The translations under genes and the position numbers were made by a program. A DNA stretch of 30,134 bases from Boseongicola sp. SB0675_bin_26 (GTDB lineage: Bacteria; Pseudomonadota; Alphaproteobacteria; Rhodobacterales; Rhodobacteraceae), in contig VYCX01000071.1 in NCBI GenBank assembly GCA_009843725.1, positions 1-30,134 of the forward strand. The letters are read 5' to 3'. The notes beneath the pieces are model-generated. The model ran no database searches and was not told the DNA's origin. It was given only the letters and a program-made list of their open reading frames with translations. Numbering within the stretch: position 1 is the stretch's first letter; each line of letters opens with the position of its first letter. This document shows, piece by piece, positions 1 through 7,914 of the stretch.

Positions 1-602
1 GTATGAAGGAAGAACAGAACGGGAATAACCTACCCCATATCAGAAACGCACCCATGACCCTCGGTGCGCTGGCATTCAACATCCTGATGGGATTTGCAGG
101 CGGAATCATCGGTGCCTGGGCGGTGACGCGCGATCCGTTCTGGATGATGTCCGGTGCACTGGCCGGAATCATCGGCTGCGCATCGGGCCTCGATGTCTAC
201 TGGCCACCTCTCGCGTTCCTCATGGGCGCGGCCTCCGGTGCGTTGCTCAAGCCGTGCGCCAAGTGGCTTGAGAGACGCGGCATCGATGATGCTGTCGGGG
301 CGGTCACCGTGCATGGCACGATTGGCCTCTTTGGCCTGATCATGTTCGGCGTCTGGGCAACCGGCCTTCCTGCGCTGCAGGGTGAAGGCGTCGCGACGGT
401 CACGATCTATGGCCAGGTCGTCGGAGCGATCGTCTTCTTCCTTCTGGGCTTCGTCCCCGGTTACGTGGTCAGCTGGATCCTGAAACAGTTCGGATTGCTC
501 CGCGTCGGCGAGGCAGCCGAGATTTCCGGCCTTGACATGGCCAAGGTGCCGGTTTCGGCCTATCCAGAAGGCATCAACATGTCGTCAAGCCCGACAAGCT
601 GA
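1..602 (+). CDS. amt: Ammonium/methylammonium transporter (Amt family), 3' part
   Basis: This is the C-terminal half of an Amt/MEP/Rh channel for ammonium or methylammonium in the inner membrane. The 5' half lies outside the window, so the methionine codon at position 3 is probably internal. What is visible is about five hydrophobic helices and the family signature DDAVGAVTVHGTIGLFG, in which the His corresponds to the second of the pore twin histidines. A short hydrophilic tail follows the last helix and ends in a Ser-rich stretch. Full-length Amt proteins are usually about 400-450 residues, so roughly half is missing. It lies 23 bases before a small membrane-protein gene and upstream of gmaS on the same strand, which suits uptake of ammonium or methylamine for the ligase. 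No glnK gene is visible on this side. The family call is firm; the substrate is inferred from context. Confidence 0.9.
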   Translation, partial: MKEEQNGNNLPHIRNAPMTLGALAFNILMGFAGGIIGAWAVTRDPFWMMSGALAGIIGCASGLDVYWPPLAFLMGAASGALLKPCAKWLERRGIDDAVGAVTVHGTIGLFGLIMFGVWATGLPALQGEGVATVTIYGQVVGAIVFFLLGFVPGYVVSWILKQFGLLRVGEAAEISGLDMAKVPVSAYPEGINMSSSPTS

Positions 603-625
603 AAACAGGTCAAGGAGTAGAATCC

Positions 626-820
626 ATGGGATATGACATCGCAAACTGGGACGCCGTTGAAGGTGCCCTCTACATGGGAGCCCATTCCTCCTGGGAGGTG
701 ATCTGGACGGTTATCGCCGCGCTGGTCTGCATCGGAGCGGTGTATCTCGGCTCAAGGCATGAGCTTGACGCGTACAAGCGCATGCAGGAAGGCAAGGACG
801 TCGAGTCCGGCCACGGCTGA
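626..820 (+). CDS. Small single-span membrane protein next to amt
   Basis: A 64-residue protein begins at an ATG preceded by a good ribosome binding site (AAGGAG about 9 bases upstream). One hydrophobic segment at about residues 22-42 (SWEVIWTVIAALVCIGAVYLG) predicts a single transmembrane helix, followed by a charged tail rich in Glu, Lys and Asp. I do not recognise a named family. The gene sits 23 bases after the Amt gene on the same strand and is very likely co-transcribed with it, so it could be an accessory or regulatory subunit of the transporter. That role is inference from position only. The reading frame is supported by the Shine-Dalgarno site and the operon-like spacing, while overlapping longer frames on the other strand are shadows. 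Confidence 0.7.
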   Translation: MGYDIANWDAVEGALYMGAHSSWEVIWTVIAALVCIGAVYLGSRHELDAYKRMQEGKDVESGHG

Positions 821-838
821 TGTCCGAACAAGACGGAT

Positions 839-865
839 GCGGGCCGCCCAGCCTGGGCGGCCCGC
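839..865 (+). promoter_or_regulatory. Perfect 12-bp GC-rich hairpin between the small membrane gene and gmaS
   Basis: GCGGGCCGCCCA at 839-850 and its exact reverse complement TGGGCGGCCCGC at 854-865 enclose a three-base loop (GCC). The stem has 12 uninterrupted pairs, 11 of them GC. It lies 18 bases after the stop of the small membrane gene and 61 bases before the gmaS start. No T-run follows (the next bases are AATCATTC), so it is not a textbook intrinsic terminator. It may be a partial terminator, an mRNA 3'-end stabiliser, or an attenuator that lowers read-through from amt into gmaS. Structure is directly visible; function is inferred. Confidence 0.6.
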
Positions 866-926
866 AATCATTCGAACAACGACTTGCGTGACCGCGACGC
901 AGCAAGGAAAACGGGAGACGAAAGCA

Positions 927-2234
927 ATGGCAGCCAACCTCGCCAACTATGCCAAGAAGAACCGGATCCAGTTCTTCCTTTTCAACTTCACGGACCTGTT
1001 CGGCGTGCAGCGGGCCAAGCTCGTGCCGACAAGCGCAGTGGCCGACATGCAGAAATCCGGTGCGGGATTCGCGGGCTTTGCGTCATGGCTGGACATGACA
1101 CCCGCCCACCCGGACATGATGGTGATGCCGGATGCAACCTCGGTCATCCAGCTTCCGTGGAAGCCGGAAATCGCCTGGGTCGCGGGAAATCCCTGGCTCA
1201 ACGACGCGCCGGTCGCGCAAGCCCCTCGCAACGTGCTCCTGGCCCTGGCAAAGGAAGCCGCCAGCGACAACCACGTGCTGATGACGGGAGTCGAGCCGGA
1301 GTTCCACCTGATCGACGCCGACGGATCGGACATTTCCGATCCTCGCGACACGCAGGAGAAGCCCTGCTACGACCAACTCGCCCTGATGCGTCGCTACGAA
1401 GTCATTGCCGAGGTCTGCCGCCACATGGAGACACTCGGCTGGGGGCCCTACCAGAACGACCATGAGGATGCGAACGGCCAGTTCGAAATCAACTGGGACT
1501 ATTCAGAGGCGTTGACAACGGCCGACAGGGCGGTGTTTTTCAAGTTCATGGTTAAGGAAGTCGCCGCCCGGCACGGCTTCCGCGCAACTTTCATGCCGAA
1601 GCCATTTGCACACCTGACGGGCAACGGGTGCCACGCGCACATTTCGCTCTGGTCAAGAACGGGAAAGAAGAACCACTTCGCCGACAAGAAGGATGAAATG
1701 GGCCTGTCCAAGACGTGCCATCATTTCATCGGCGGGCTGATGAAGCACGCGCCGGCGCTTGCCGCGCTCGGCAATCCCACAGTCAACAGCTACAAGCGCA
1801 TCAACGCGCCGGCCACGACGTCGGGAGCCACGTGGTCGCCGAACGCGATTTCCTATGGCGGCAACAATCGGACTCACATGATTCGCATTCCCGATGCAGG
1901 GCGCATCGAGCTTCGGCTCGCCGATGGAGCGGCCAACCCGTATCTCCTGATGGCAGGCATTTTGGCTGCCGGCCGCCTTGGAATCGCGAAGAAGGCCAAC
2001 CCCGGAAAGCGCATGGACTTCGATGCCTACGCGGAACCGGAGAAGCTCGGGAACGCCGGCAAGCTGCCGCTGAATCTCCTGGATGCCCTGCGGGCTCTTG
2101 AGGCGGACACGGACTTCAATCGCGCCCTCGGAAAGGAGTTCACGGCTGCCTACCTGAAGCTGAAAACGGATGAGTGGAACAGCTATTCCCGTCACCTGAC
2201 TGACTGGGAAAGGGAGCGGACGCTCGACTGCTGA
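927..2234 (+). CDS. gmaS: Gamma-glutamylmethylamide synthetase (glutamine synthetase family, GmaS/GlnT type)
   Basis: The enzyme condenses glutamate and methylamine with ATP to gamma-glutamylmethylamide, the first step of the N-methylglutamate pathway, in the cytoplasm. The protein is 435 residues, the usual GmaS length. Start ATG 927 is chosen because GGGAG lies about 9 bases upstream and homologous sequence begins here; an in-frame extension to 759 runs through the upstream hairpin and reads as non-homologous. Metal and ATP-site motifs of the GS fold are intact: GVEPEF (121-126), HEDANGQFEINW (179-190), TGNGCHAHIS (231-240), GGNNRTH (about 311-317) and RIELRLADGAANPYL. EDANGQFE and GGNNRTH are, as I recall, characteristic of GmaS as opposed to GlnA. 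It is preceded by amt and followed after one base by a P450 gene. A GlnT-type glutamine synthetase acting on ammonia is the main alternative. Confidence 0.85.
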   Translation: MAANLANYAKKNRIQFFLFNFTDLFGVQRAKLVPTSAVADMQKSGAGFAGFASWLDMTPAHPDMMVMPDATSVIQLPWKPEIAWVAGNPWLNDAPVAQAPRNVLLALAKEAASDNHVLMTGVEPEFHLIDADGSDISDPRDTQEKPCYDQLALMRRYEVIAEVCRHMETLGWGPYQNDHEDANGQFEINWDYSEALTTADRAVFFKFMVKEVAARHGFRATFMPKPFAHLTGNGCHAHISLWSRTGKKNHFADKKDEMGLSKTCHHFIGGLMKHAPALAALGNPTVNSYKRINAPATTSGATWSPNAISYGGNNRTHMIRIPDAGRIELRLADGAANPYLLMAGILAAGRLGIAKKANPGKRMDFDAYAEPEKLGNAGKLPLNLLDALRALEADTDFNRALGKEFTAAYLKLKTDEWNSYSRHLTDWERERTLDC

Positions 2235-2235
2235 C

Positions 2236-3417
2236 GTGAATCTCCCCTATATCGACATCGCAAGGCCCGGGTTTTCCACCAAATCACGCGATGTCATGGA
2301 GGCGCGCTCCGAAGCCTGGTGTGCCAGAACTCCATTCGGCCTCGCCGTGCTCAGGCACCGGCAGGCGGGGCAGCTCCTGCGCGACCGGCGGCTCCGGCAG
2401 GGCAGTCACGCCTGGCCGGACATCATCGGCATTTCCGGGAAATTTGCCGAATTCTGGAAGGCCAGCCTCATCTCGATCGAAGGTGCCGAACACAGAAACC
2501 TGCGCAGGATTGCACAGGCCGCGCTTTCCAATGACTTCGTGCTGTCGCTTGAACCTGCCTTTCGCGACATCGCCGCCGGCCTTGCAGACCGCCTTCGAGA
2601 AACGGACGCGTTCGAATTCGTGGGCTCTTTCAGCGAACCGTTTGCGGGTCGTGCAATCACCGCGCTTCTGGCTCTGCCCGACGGTGATGCCGACGAAATT
2701 GCCAAGGACGCCAGCACGCTCGGACTCGCGATGGGACTCGATGCCCGAAGCCACGAGGCAGCGGTCAATGCCGCGTGCACCCGCCTCAGCGAACTCGCCG
2801 CCGAATTGATCGCCCGGGCAAGACTTGGTCAGGACAAAGCCGGATATGTGGCACGTCTGGTCAGGGAAGCCGACGCCGCTGGCTTCGCAGAAAGGCAAGC
2901 GCTCATCGACCTGGTGGTAATCTCGATCTTCGGCGGCGTGGACACGACGCGTGCCCAACTTGCATTCGCGGCCTATCTGTTCGCGCAACACGCAGACCAA
3001 TGGCATTGGCTGCGTCAGAATCGCGAAATGGCGCCCCAGGCGATCGAGGAGGTGATCCGCCGCTACCCGACCACAACCTGGGCCACGCGAGAGGCGCTGG
3101 AGACCTTTGAACATGACGGCGTCGAAATCCGGAAGGGAGCCACCATCCACGTCTTTGTGCACGCGACCGCCACCGACCCGGCAACGGGAGCGGGTGAAAA
3201 CTTCAACATTCGCGAACCGCAAAGGACGCATTTCGGCTTCGGCGCTGGCGCACATCACTGCCTTGGCCAGTTTGTCGCCCGCACGGACATGGCCGCGGCG
3301 CTTCTTGAACTTCTTGAGCGCTGGCAGGGAATCACGCTGGTCGGCCAGCCAGAGTTCCTTCCAGACAGCGGGAACACGAGTCCGGCCCGCCTCGTCGTCC
3401 GGCCGATCTGGGGCTGA
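2236..3417 (+). CDS. Cytochrome P450
   Basis: A 393-residue soluble bacterial P450, a heme-thiolate monooxygenase that needs ferredoxin-type electron partners. Visible motifs are the I-helix oxygen-binding segment FGGVDTT (about 233-239), the K-helix ExxR in EEVIRRY (about 271), and the heme loop FGFGAGAHHCLG with Cys342 as the heme ligand. The GTG start at 2236 lies one base after the gmaS stop. A GGGAG sits upstream but rather far away, so expression is probably coupled to gmaS translation. An ATG at 2296 is a less likely start because it would remove a normal-looking N-terminus. No ferredoxin or ferredoxin reductase gene is visible nearby. Its place directly behind gmaS suggests action on a methylated amine, such as oxidative demethylation, but the sequence does not show the substrate. 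The P450 family call is certain. Confidence 0.92.
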   Translation: MNLPYIDIARPGFSTKSRDVMEARSEAWCARTPFGLAVLRHRQAGQLLRDRRLRQGSHAWPDIIGISGKFAEFWKASLISIEGAEHRNLRRIAQAALSNDFVLSLEPAFRDIAAGLADRLRETDAFEFVGSFSEPFAGRAITALLALPDGDADEIAKDASTLGLAMGLDARSHEAAVNAACTRLSELAAELIARARLGQDKAGYVARLVREADAAGFAERQALIDLVVISIFGGVDTTRAQLAFAAYLFAQHADQWHWLRQNREMAPQAIEEVIRRYPTTTWATREALETFEHDGVEIRKGATIHVFVHATATDPATGAGENFNIREPQRTHFGFGAGAHHCLGQFVARTDMAAALLELLERWQGITLVGQPEFLPDSGNTSPARLVVRPIWG

Positions 3418-3550
3418 ACGCCAATGCGCCGAAGCGCACCGCGGCGCGACGTCGACCCAATGCAGGCCGGGTCAACAAGAAAGCGGAAGGAAGCATGACG
3501 AGAGGCCGCACTTCCCGGCGCAAAACCGTTTCGAGTCCCCAGCGGGCATC

Positions 3551-5929
3551 TCAGGCATTGCCATAGTTGCCGCGCACGCGTTGCTTGGCCGGATCAAAGT
3601 GCGGAAATGGCACGACGATGGCCCGAAGTCTCTTCTGCTGCCCGTCAAGCTGGCCAACTTCAATCTTGCTTCCTTCAGTCGCATGAACGTTTGCAACGCG
3701 AGCCAGCGCAATTGTCTTTCCAAGCACCGGTGACTTCGTGGCACTCGTTATCTCTCCGACCTGCGCCTTTCCGACCATGACACGGTCTCCCGGTGACGGC
3801 ACAACGCCGCCCTCAACGTCAAGACCGACAAGCTTGCGGTGCGGATGCGACCTTCGCTCAAGAAGCGCATCGCGCCCGATGAAGTCGTCCTCCTTGGTGT
3901 CCAAAGGAACGGTGAATCCAATGCCGGCCTCGAACGGATCCGTCGTGTCGTCGAATTCGGATCCTGCGAAGATCAGCCCAGCTTCGATCCGCATCATGTC
4001 CAACGCGGCAAGGCCAAGCGGAGTCAACCCGAACTCCTTGCCGGCCTCCCAGATCTTGTCGAAGACCTCGACGGCATCCTTGGGATGACAAAACACTTCG
4101 TAGCCCAGTTCTCCGGAATAGCCGGTTCGTGAAATCACAACAGCGGCGCCATCGAAGCCACCCACCCGCGCGACGGCAAGCCGGAACCAACGCAATTCCC
4201 GTATCGTTGGCTGGGTGGGCGGCACCCAGAACACCTTGTCCAGAATGTCTCGCGAATGCCGTCCTTGAACCGCTACGTTGTGCAACTGATCCGTCGAGGG
4301 CCGAACCCAGGCATTGAGCCCGTGCTCCCGAGCCTGCTCCTTCAGCCAGAGACCTGAGGTGTCGTTGCCTCCGATCCAGCGAAAATTGTTGTCGCCCAGC
4401 CGATAGATCGTGCCATCGTCGATCATGCCGCCGTGCTCGTAGCACATCGCGGTATAGCTCACCTGCCCGACGCTGATCTTCTTGGCATTCCGTGTCACGC
4501 AGAGTTGCAAGAGTTTCTCGGCATCAGGACCTGTCACCTCGTACTTTCGCAGAGGCGAGAGATCCATGATGGCGGCCCGTTCGCGCACCGCCCAGTATTC
4601 CTCGATCGCGCCGTGGCTGGTGAACGTGTTCGGCAGCCAGTATCCGTTGTACTCCACGAAGTCCCGGGTGTGCCGCGCAAAGCAGTCGTGAAATGCAGTC
4701 TGTCTGGTCTCTTCCACATCGGCCTCCGCAGATTTCCTGTAGCCGACGGAGCGGCTGAACTCTTCGCCTGCGCCATAAGTGCGCACCTGGATATCGGTCG
4801 GGTTCCAGCCGTTGGCTGGATCAACGTCACAGGGACAGGCCGTCGACACGCAGACCAGGTCGGAAAGCGCCCGCAGCAGCACGTAGTCGCCTGGCCGAGA
4901 CCACGGGTCGTCCATGGAGATCGCGTTTGTCTCGTCCAGCATGGTGTTGAAGAAGAAGTTGATCGCCGGCCAGCCGCCGCGAGGGCGAATGTCAAACCGC
5001 GCAAGGTCGGCATTCATGTTGTCCGAACAATTGACGTGCCCAGGATAGCCCAAGTCCTCATAGTAACGCGCCGTGCAGGCAAGGCCGAACGTGTCGTGCC
5101 GCCCGCATGTATCCTGAACGATTTCCACCAGCGGTTCCTGGTCCACGGTCCAGTATTTCGAGAAGATGCCGGGCCTGGGATACAAGCTGCCCATCAGGGA
5201 CCGCGTGGTGGTGGGATCGATCTCGCGCTCGATACCCTTGTCCAGAGCGCGCAGGCTGAATGCCTGAAAGTCGGAACATTCCCTCCCCTTGACGTCGAGG
5301 ATCTGGATGTACTCGCCCTCGCGGACCTCATATGTGACCGAGTTGCCCGGCTGGATGTTCGCGTCGAATTGCGGCTCGGCCAAGGGATCGGGCGGCCCGA
5401 TTTCGTCCTTGCCGTCGCCCGGCGCAGCACGACGAACGTAAAGAACGAGCTCTGTCGGAGCATCTTGACGCTCCGGGCTCATCGGCCCCCCGGGAGCGAC
5501 ACAGATCAGAAGGCCGTCGCATTCCACACTGAACTCCCTGAAGTCGCCTGGACGCGACCCTTCCGCGAAGACTGTCACCGAATCGCCCGTTTCCAGGTTG
5601 AATCCGGCCGCCTCCAGGGCCGACAGCACCTTCTTGCCTGAGCGGCCTCCTTCTGAGAGCACGGCTATCGTGGCGGTCGGCGTGCCCTGGCCCTTGGCGC
5701 CGAGCATCGACGCGTCCGAACTTCCGTCCGGCGCAAAGTGCACGAGTTCGCCCCGCTGCAAGCCCTCGCGATCCTGCACGATGATGCCGTCGCCCCTGAA
5801 GACCTGCACCGCGCGCGAACCGCCACCCGGAACCGGGTATCGCTCAATTCCGTGCGGGAGAATTGGCAGGCCCGGCGCGATGACGCCTGATCGCTCCCAT
5901 GGCACCGGGTGTATCGGTTGCGCCGTCAT
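3551..5929 (-). CDS. tdm: Trimethylamine N-oxide demethylase (DUF1989 + GcvT domains)
   Basis: Tdm converts TMAO to dimethylamine and formaldehyde, with the C1 unit passed to tetrahydrofolate. The 792-residue protein has the two-domain build of the family: an N-terminal zinc-binding DUF1989 (urea-carboxylase-associated-like) region to about residue 400, and a GcvT/dimethylglycine-dehydrogenase-like folate domain from about 410 to the end. Candidate zinc ligands are Cys218 in GRECSDF, Cys275 and His278 in DTCGRHD, Cys301 in HVNCSD and Cys364/Cys366 in STACPCD; which of them bind metal cannot be decided here. The frame stays open far upstream, but the start is placed at ATG 5929, which overlaps the TmoW stop as ATGA. 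It is the last gene of the 16-kb minus-strand run and converges with the P450 gene, leaving 133 bases between them. Confidence 0.92.
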   Translation of the reverse strand: MTAQPIHPVPWERSGVIAPGLPILPHGIERYPVPGGGSRAVQVFRGDGIIVQDREGLQRGELVHFAPDGSSDASMLGAKGQGTPTATIAVLSEGGRSGKKVLSALEAAGFNLETGDSVTVFAEGSRPGDFREFSVECDGLLICVAPGGPMSPERQDAPTELVLYVRRAAPGDGKDEIGPPDPLAEPQFDANIQPGNSVTYEVREGEYIQILDVKGRECSDFQAFSLRALDKGIEREIDPTTTRSLMGSLYPRPGIFSKYWTVDQEPLVEIVQDTCGRHDTFGLACTARYYEDLGYPGHVNCSDNMNADLARFDIRPRGGWPAINFFFNTMLDETNAISMDDPWSRPGDYVLLRALSDLVCVSTACPCDVDPANGWNPTDIQVRTYGAGEEFSRSVGYRKSAEADVEETRQTAFHDCFARHTRDFVEYNGYWLPNTFTSHGAIEEYWAVRERAAIMDLSPLRKYEVTGPDAEKLLQLCVTRNAKKISVGQVSYTAMCYEHGGMIDDGTIYRLGDNNFRWIGGNDTSGLWLKEQAREHGLNAWVRPSTDQLHNVAVQGRHSRDILDKVFWVPPTQPTIRELRWFRLAVARVGGFDGAAVVISRTGYSGELGYEVFCHPKDAVEVFDKIWEAGKEFGLTPLGLAALDMMRIEAGLIFAGSEFDDTTDPFEAGIGFTVPLDTKEDDFIGRDALLERRSHPHRKLVGLDVEGGVVPSPGDRVMVGKAQVGEITSATKSPVLGKTIALARVANVHATEGSKIEVGQLDGQQKRLRAIVVPFPHFDPAKQRVRGNYGNA

Positions 5930-7914
5930 TGGCCCAGTATCTCCCGACGTTTCCTGGCCCAGGAGTTGATCGCGATGTCGAGCGACAATGCCATGAAGAC
6001 CACGGAGAAACCGAGCGTGAAGTTCTTTCCGAGGTCGGTGCCAGCTAGCGTGCGCTGCATTTCCTGCCCCAGATCCCGGGTGCCGATGAACGCGGCAATG
6101 ATGACCATGAAGAAGGCGAAAATGAACGCCTGATTCAATCCGACGGCGATGGTCGGCATTGCGAGAGGGAACTCGACTTTCCAGAGCTTCTGCCATCGCG
6201 TCGCGCCCGCCATGTCTGCGGCTTCGGTGATCTCGCGCGGCACACCTCTCAGACCTTCGACCGTGTAACGCACGACGGGCACCATCGTGTAGATGAGGAT
6301 CGCCAGAATGACCGTGATTGGAGTGATCCCGAACAGCATGATGGCCGGCAAAAGGTAGATGAAACTTGGGAAAGTCTGGGCGGTGTCGCAGGCAAAGATC
6401 ATCCAGCGGGACGCACGCTCGCGCTGTGCAGCCCATATGGCGAGCGGCATTCCAAAGAGCATCGCAAGGAACACGGCCGTCAGCGTCGAATGCAAGGTCA
6501 GCATCGCCCGGTCCCACCATCCGAGCTGGGCCACCGCCGAAAAGAACAGGAACCCTATCAACGCCGGAAACCAGCCCCCCAGCAGATAGCCGATGCCTGT
6601 CATTGCGAGAATGACCGTGAACGTGGGCAGAAACAGCAGTGCAAGCTCGGTGGGAATCAACACCCAGAGGTTGAAGAACCATCGAATGAAGTCCGTGATC
6701 GCCTTGACCCACGCGATGCTCAGGAAGCCCTTGATAAGCGTGTCGATCTCGCTGCCCCTTGAAAGCGACTGCCTGCGGCCAACCTCGTCCAGGATGGGCA
6801 GGTACTGGCTGAGCAGGTAGAACAGCATGAAGGTCGCGACTCCCAGGAGCAGGAACGCATGTCTCTGCCACCAAGGGGTTCCCTTTTCGAAGTGCTCGGG
6901 CTGCTTGACGACCCACGCCTTGCTCAGGCGGTCAAGCGTCACGGCAAGCAAGACGATCGTGACGCCGATCTCGAAGCTGCGGCCGAGCTTGAAACTGTTC
7001 ATCATGGCGAGCAGCTTTGCACCCAGCCCGGGCATGCCGATGAACGCGGTAAGGACGACCATGGCAAGGGCGAGCATGATGACCTGGTTGAGGCCGACAA
7101 GAATTTCGTTGCGAGCCGAAGGCAGAAAGACGTGGCGCAGCATCTGCCAACGCGTGCAGCCCGCCATCCTCCCCGCCTCGACGACGTCGGGCGGCACCTT
7201 TCGGAGGCCGACGATGGTCATCAGGATCATAGGCGGCATTGAATAGACGATCGTGGCAACCGACGCGGCGGTCGGCCCGACCTTGAAGAAGATGACGGCA
7301 GGGAGAAGGTAGCTGTAGAACGGCAGCGTCTGCAGAACCAGAAGAACCGGCCTCAAGGCCTCCTCGAACCGCCTGGACTTCCATGCGCACATGCCCAGAA
7401 GCAACCCGATGCCAAACCCGAACGGCACCGCGACGGCGATGACCGACAGGGTCTCCATCGCCCATCTCCACTGCCCCATGAGTGCGGTCCAGACAAAGGT
7501 GCCTCCCGCCAGAAGCGCGAGCCGCCAGCCACCGAGCCAGTAACCCAGCACCGCCGAACATGCCGCGACCACTGACCACGGCAATGCCTCCAGACGCGGC
7601 CAACGGGATTTCCCGTACAGGACGTTGGCTGCCGCGTCGGTAAGGAACCCCAGCCATCCGGAGATCGTGCGCGTGACATGGATCAGTCCGATGTCGTTCT
7701 GGAGCCAGGAAAACCCTGCATCCAGCCAGTCCGCCCAAGGAAGGATCGCGCCCTCCGGCAGCCTCACCAGGGCCGAGGGGATCCAGGGCTTCAGCACAGC
7801 CAGCAGAATCGCTACGCCGAACAGAGCCAAGACAATCGTCCGCGTCCGGGTCGCGCCGACCGAGGTGGCCTCCGCCCCTGACATCATGGCATCCGCGCTG
7901 GTCGGGTCGCTCAC
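5926..7914 (-). CDS. tmoW: TMAO ABC transporter, duplicated permease
   Basis: Inner-membrane permease of a glycine-betaine/proline-type (OpuA/ProU-like) ABC importer, probably for TMAO. At 662 residues it is about twice a ProW-type permease and carries two BPD_transp_1 domains. There are two EAA-type loops, one around EAGRMAGCTRWQMLRHVFLP and one around EAADMAGATRWQKLWKVEFP, each followed by a similar GLNQ helix, so it is an internal duplication or fusion that could supply the whole membrane channel. The start is GTG at 7914, overlapping the TmoV stop as GTGA; the stop overlaps the tdm ATG as ATGA. Translation of tmoV, tmoW and tdm is therefore likely coupled. Substrate assignment rests on tmm, tmoX and tdm around it; glycine betaine or choline are alternatives. 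Confidence 0.88.
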   Translation of the reverse strand: MSDPTSADAMMSGAEATSVGATRTRTIVLALFGVAILLAVLKPWIPSALVRLPEGAILPWADWLDAGFSWLQNDIGLIHVTRTISGWLGFLTDAAANVLYGKSRWPRLEALPWSVVAACSAVLGYWLGGWRLALLAGGTFVWTALMGQWRWAMETLSVIAVAVPFGFGIGLLLGMCAWKSRRFEEALRPVLLVLQTLPFYSYLLPAVIFFKVGPTAASVATIVYSMPPMILMTIVGLRKVPPDVVEAGRMAGCTRWQMLRHVFLPSARNEILVGLNQVIMLALAMVVLTAFIGMPGLGAKLLAMMNSFKLGRSFEIGVTIVLLAVTLDRLSKAWVVKQPEHFEKGTPWWQRHAFLLLGVATFMLFYLLSQYLPILDEVGRRQSLSRGSEIDTLIKGFLSIAWVKAITDFIRWFFNLWVLIPTELALLFLPTFTVILAMTGIGYLLGGWFPALIGFLFFSAVAQLGWWDRAMLTLHSTLTAVFLAMLFGMPLAIWAAQRERASRWMIFACDTAQTFPSFIYLLPAIMLFGITPITVILAILIYTMVPVVRYTVEGLRGVPREITEAADMAGATRWQKLWKVEFPLAMPTIAVGLNQAFIFAFFMVIIAAFIGTRDLGQEMQRTLAGTDLGKNFTLGFSVVFMALSLDIAINSWARKRREILGQ

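Noticed and set aside
3425..3438. TGCGC-CGAA-GCGCA hairpin after the P450 gene as a terminator
   Set aside because: Only five pairs and no T-run on either strand; such stems are common in GC-rich DNA.
4433..5641. Long plus-strand open frame opposite tdm
   Set aside because: It is the antisense shadow of the DUF1989/GcvT protein; it has no recognisable domain and the minus-strand frame is a clear Tdm.
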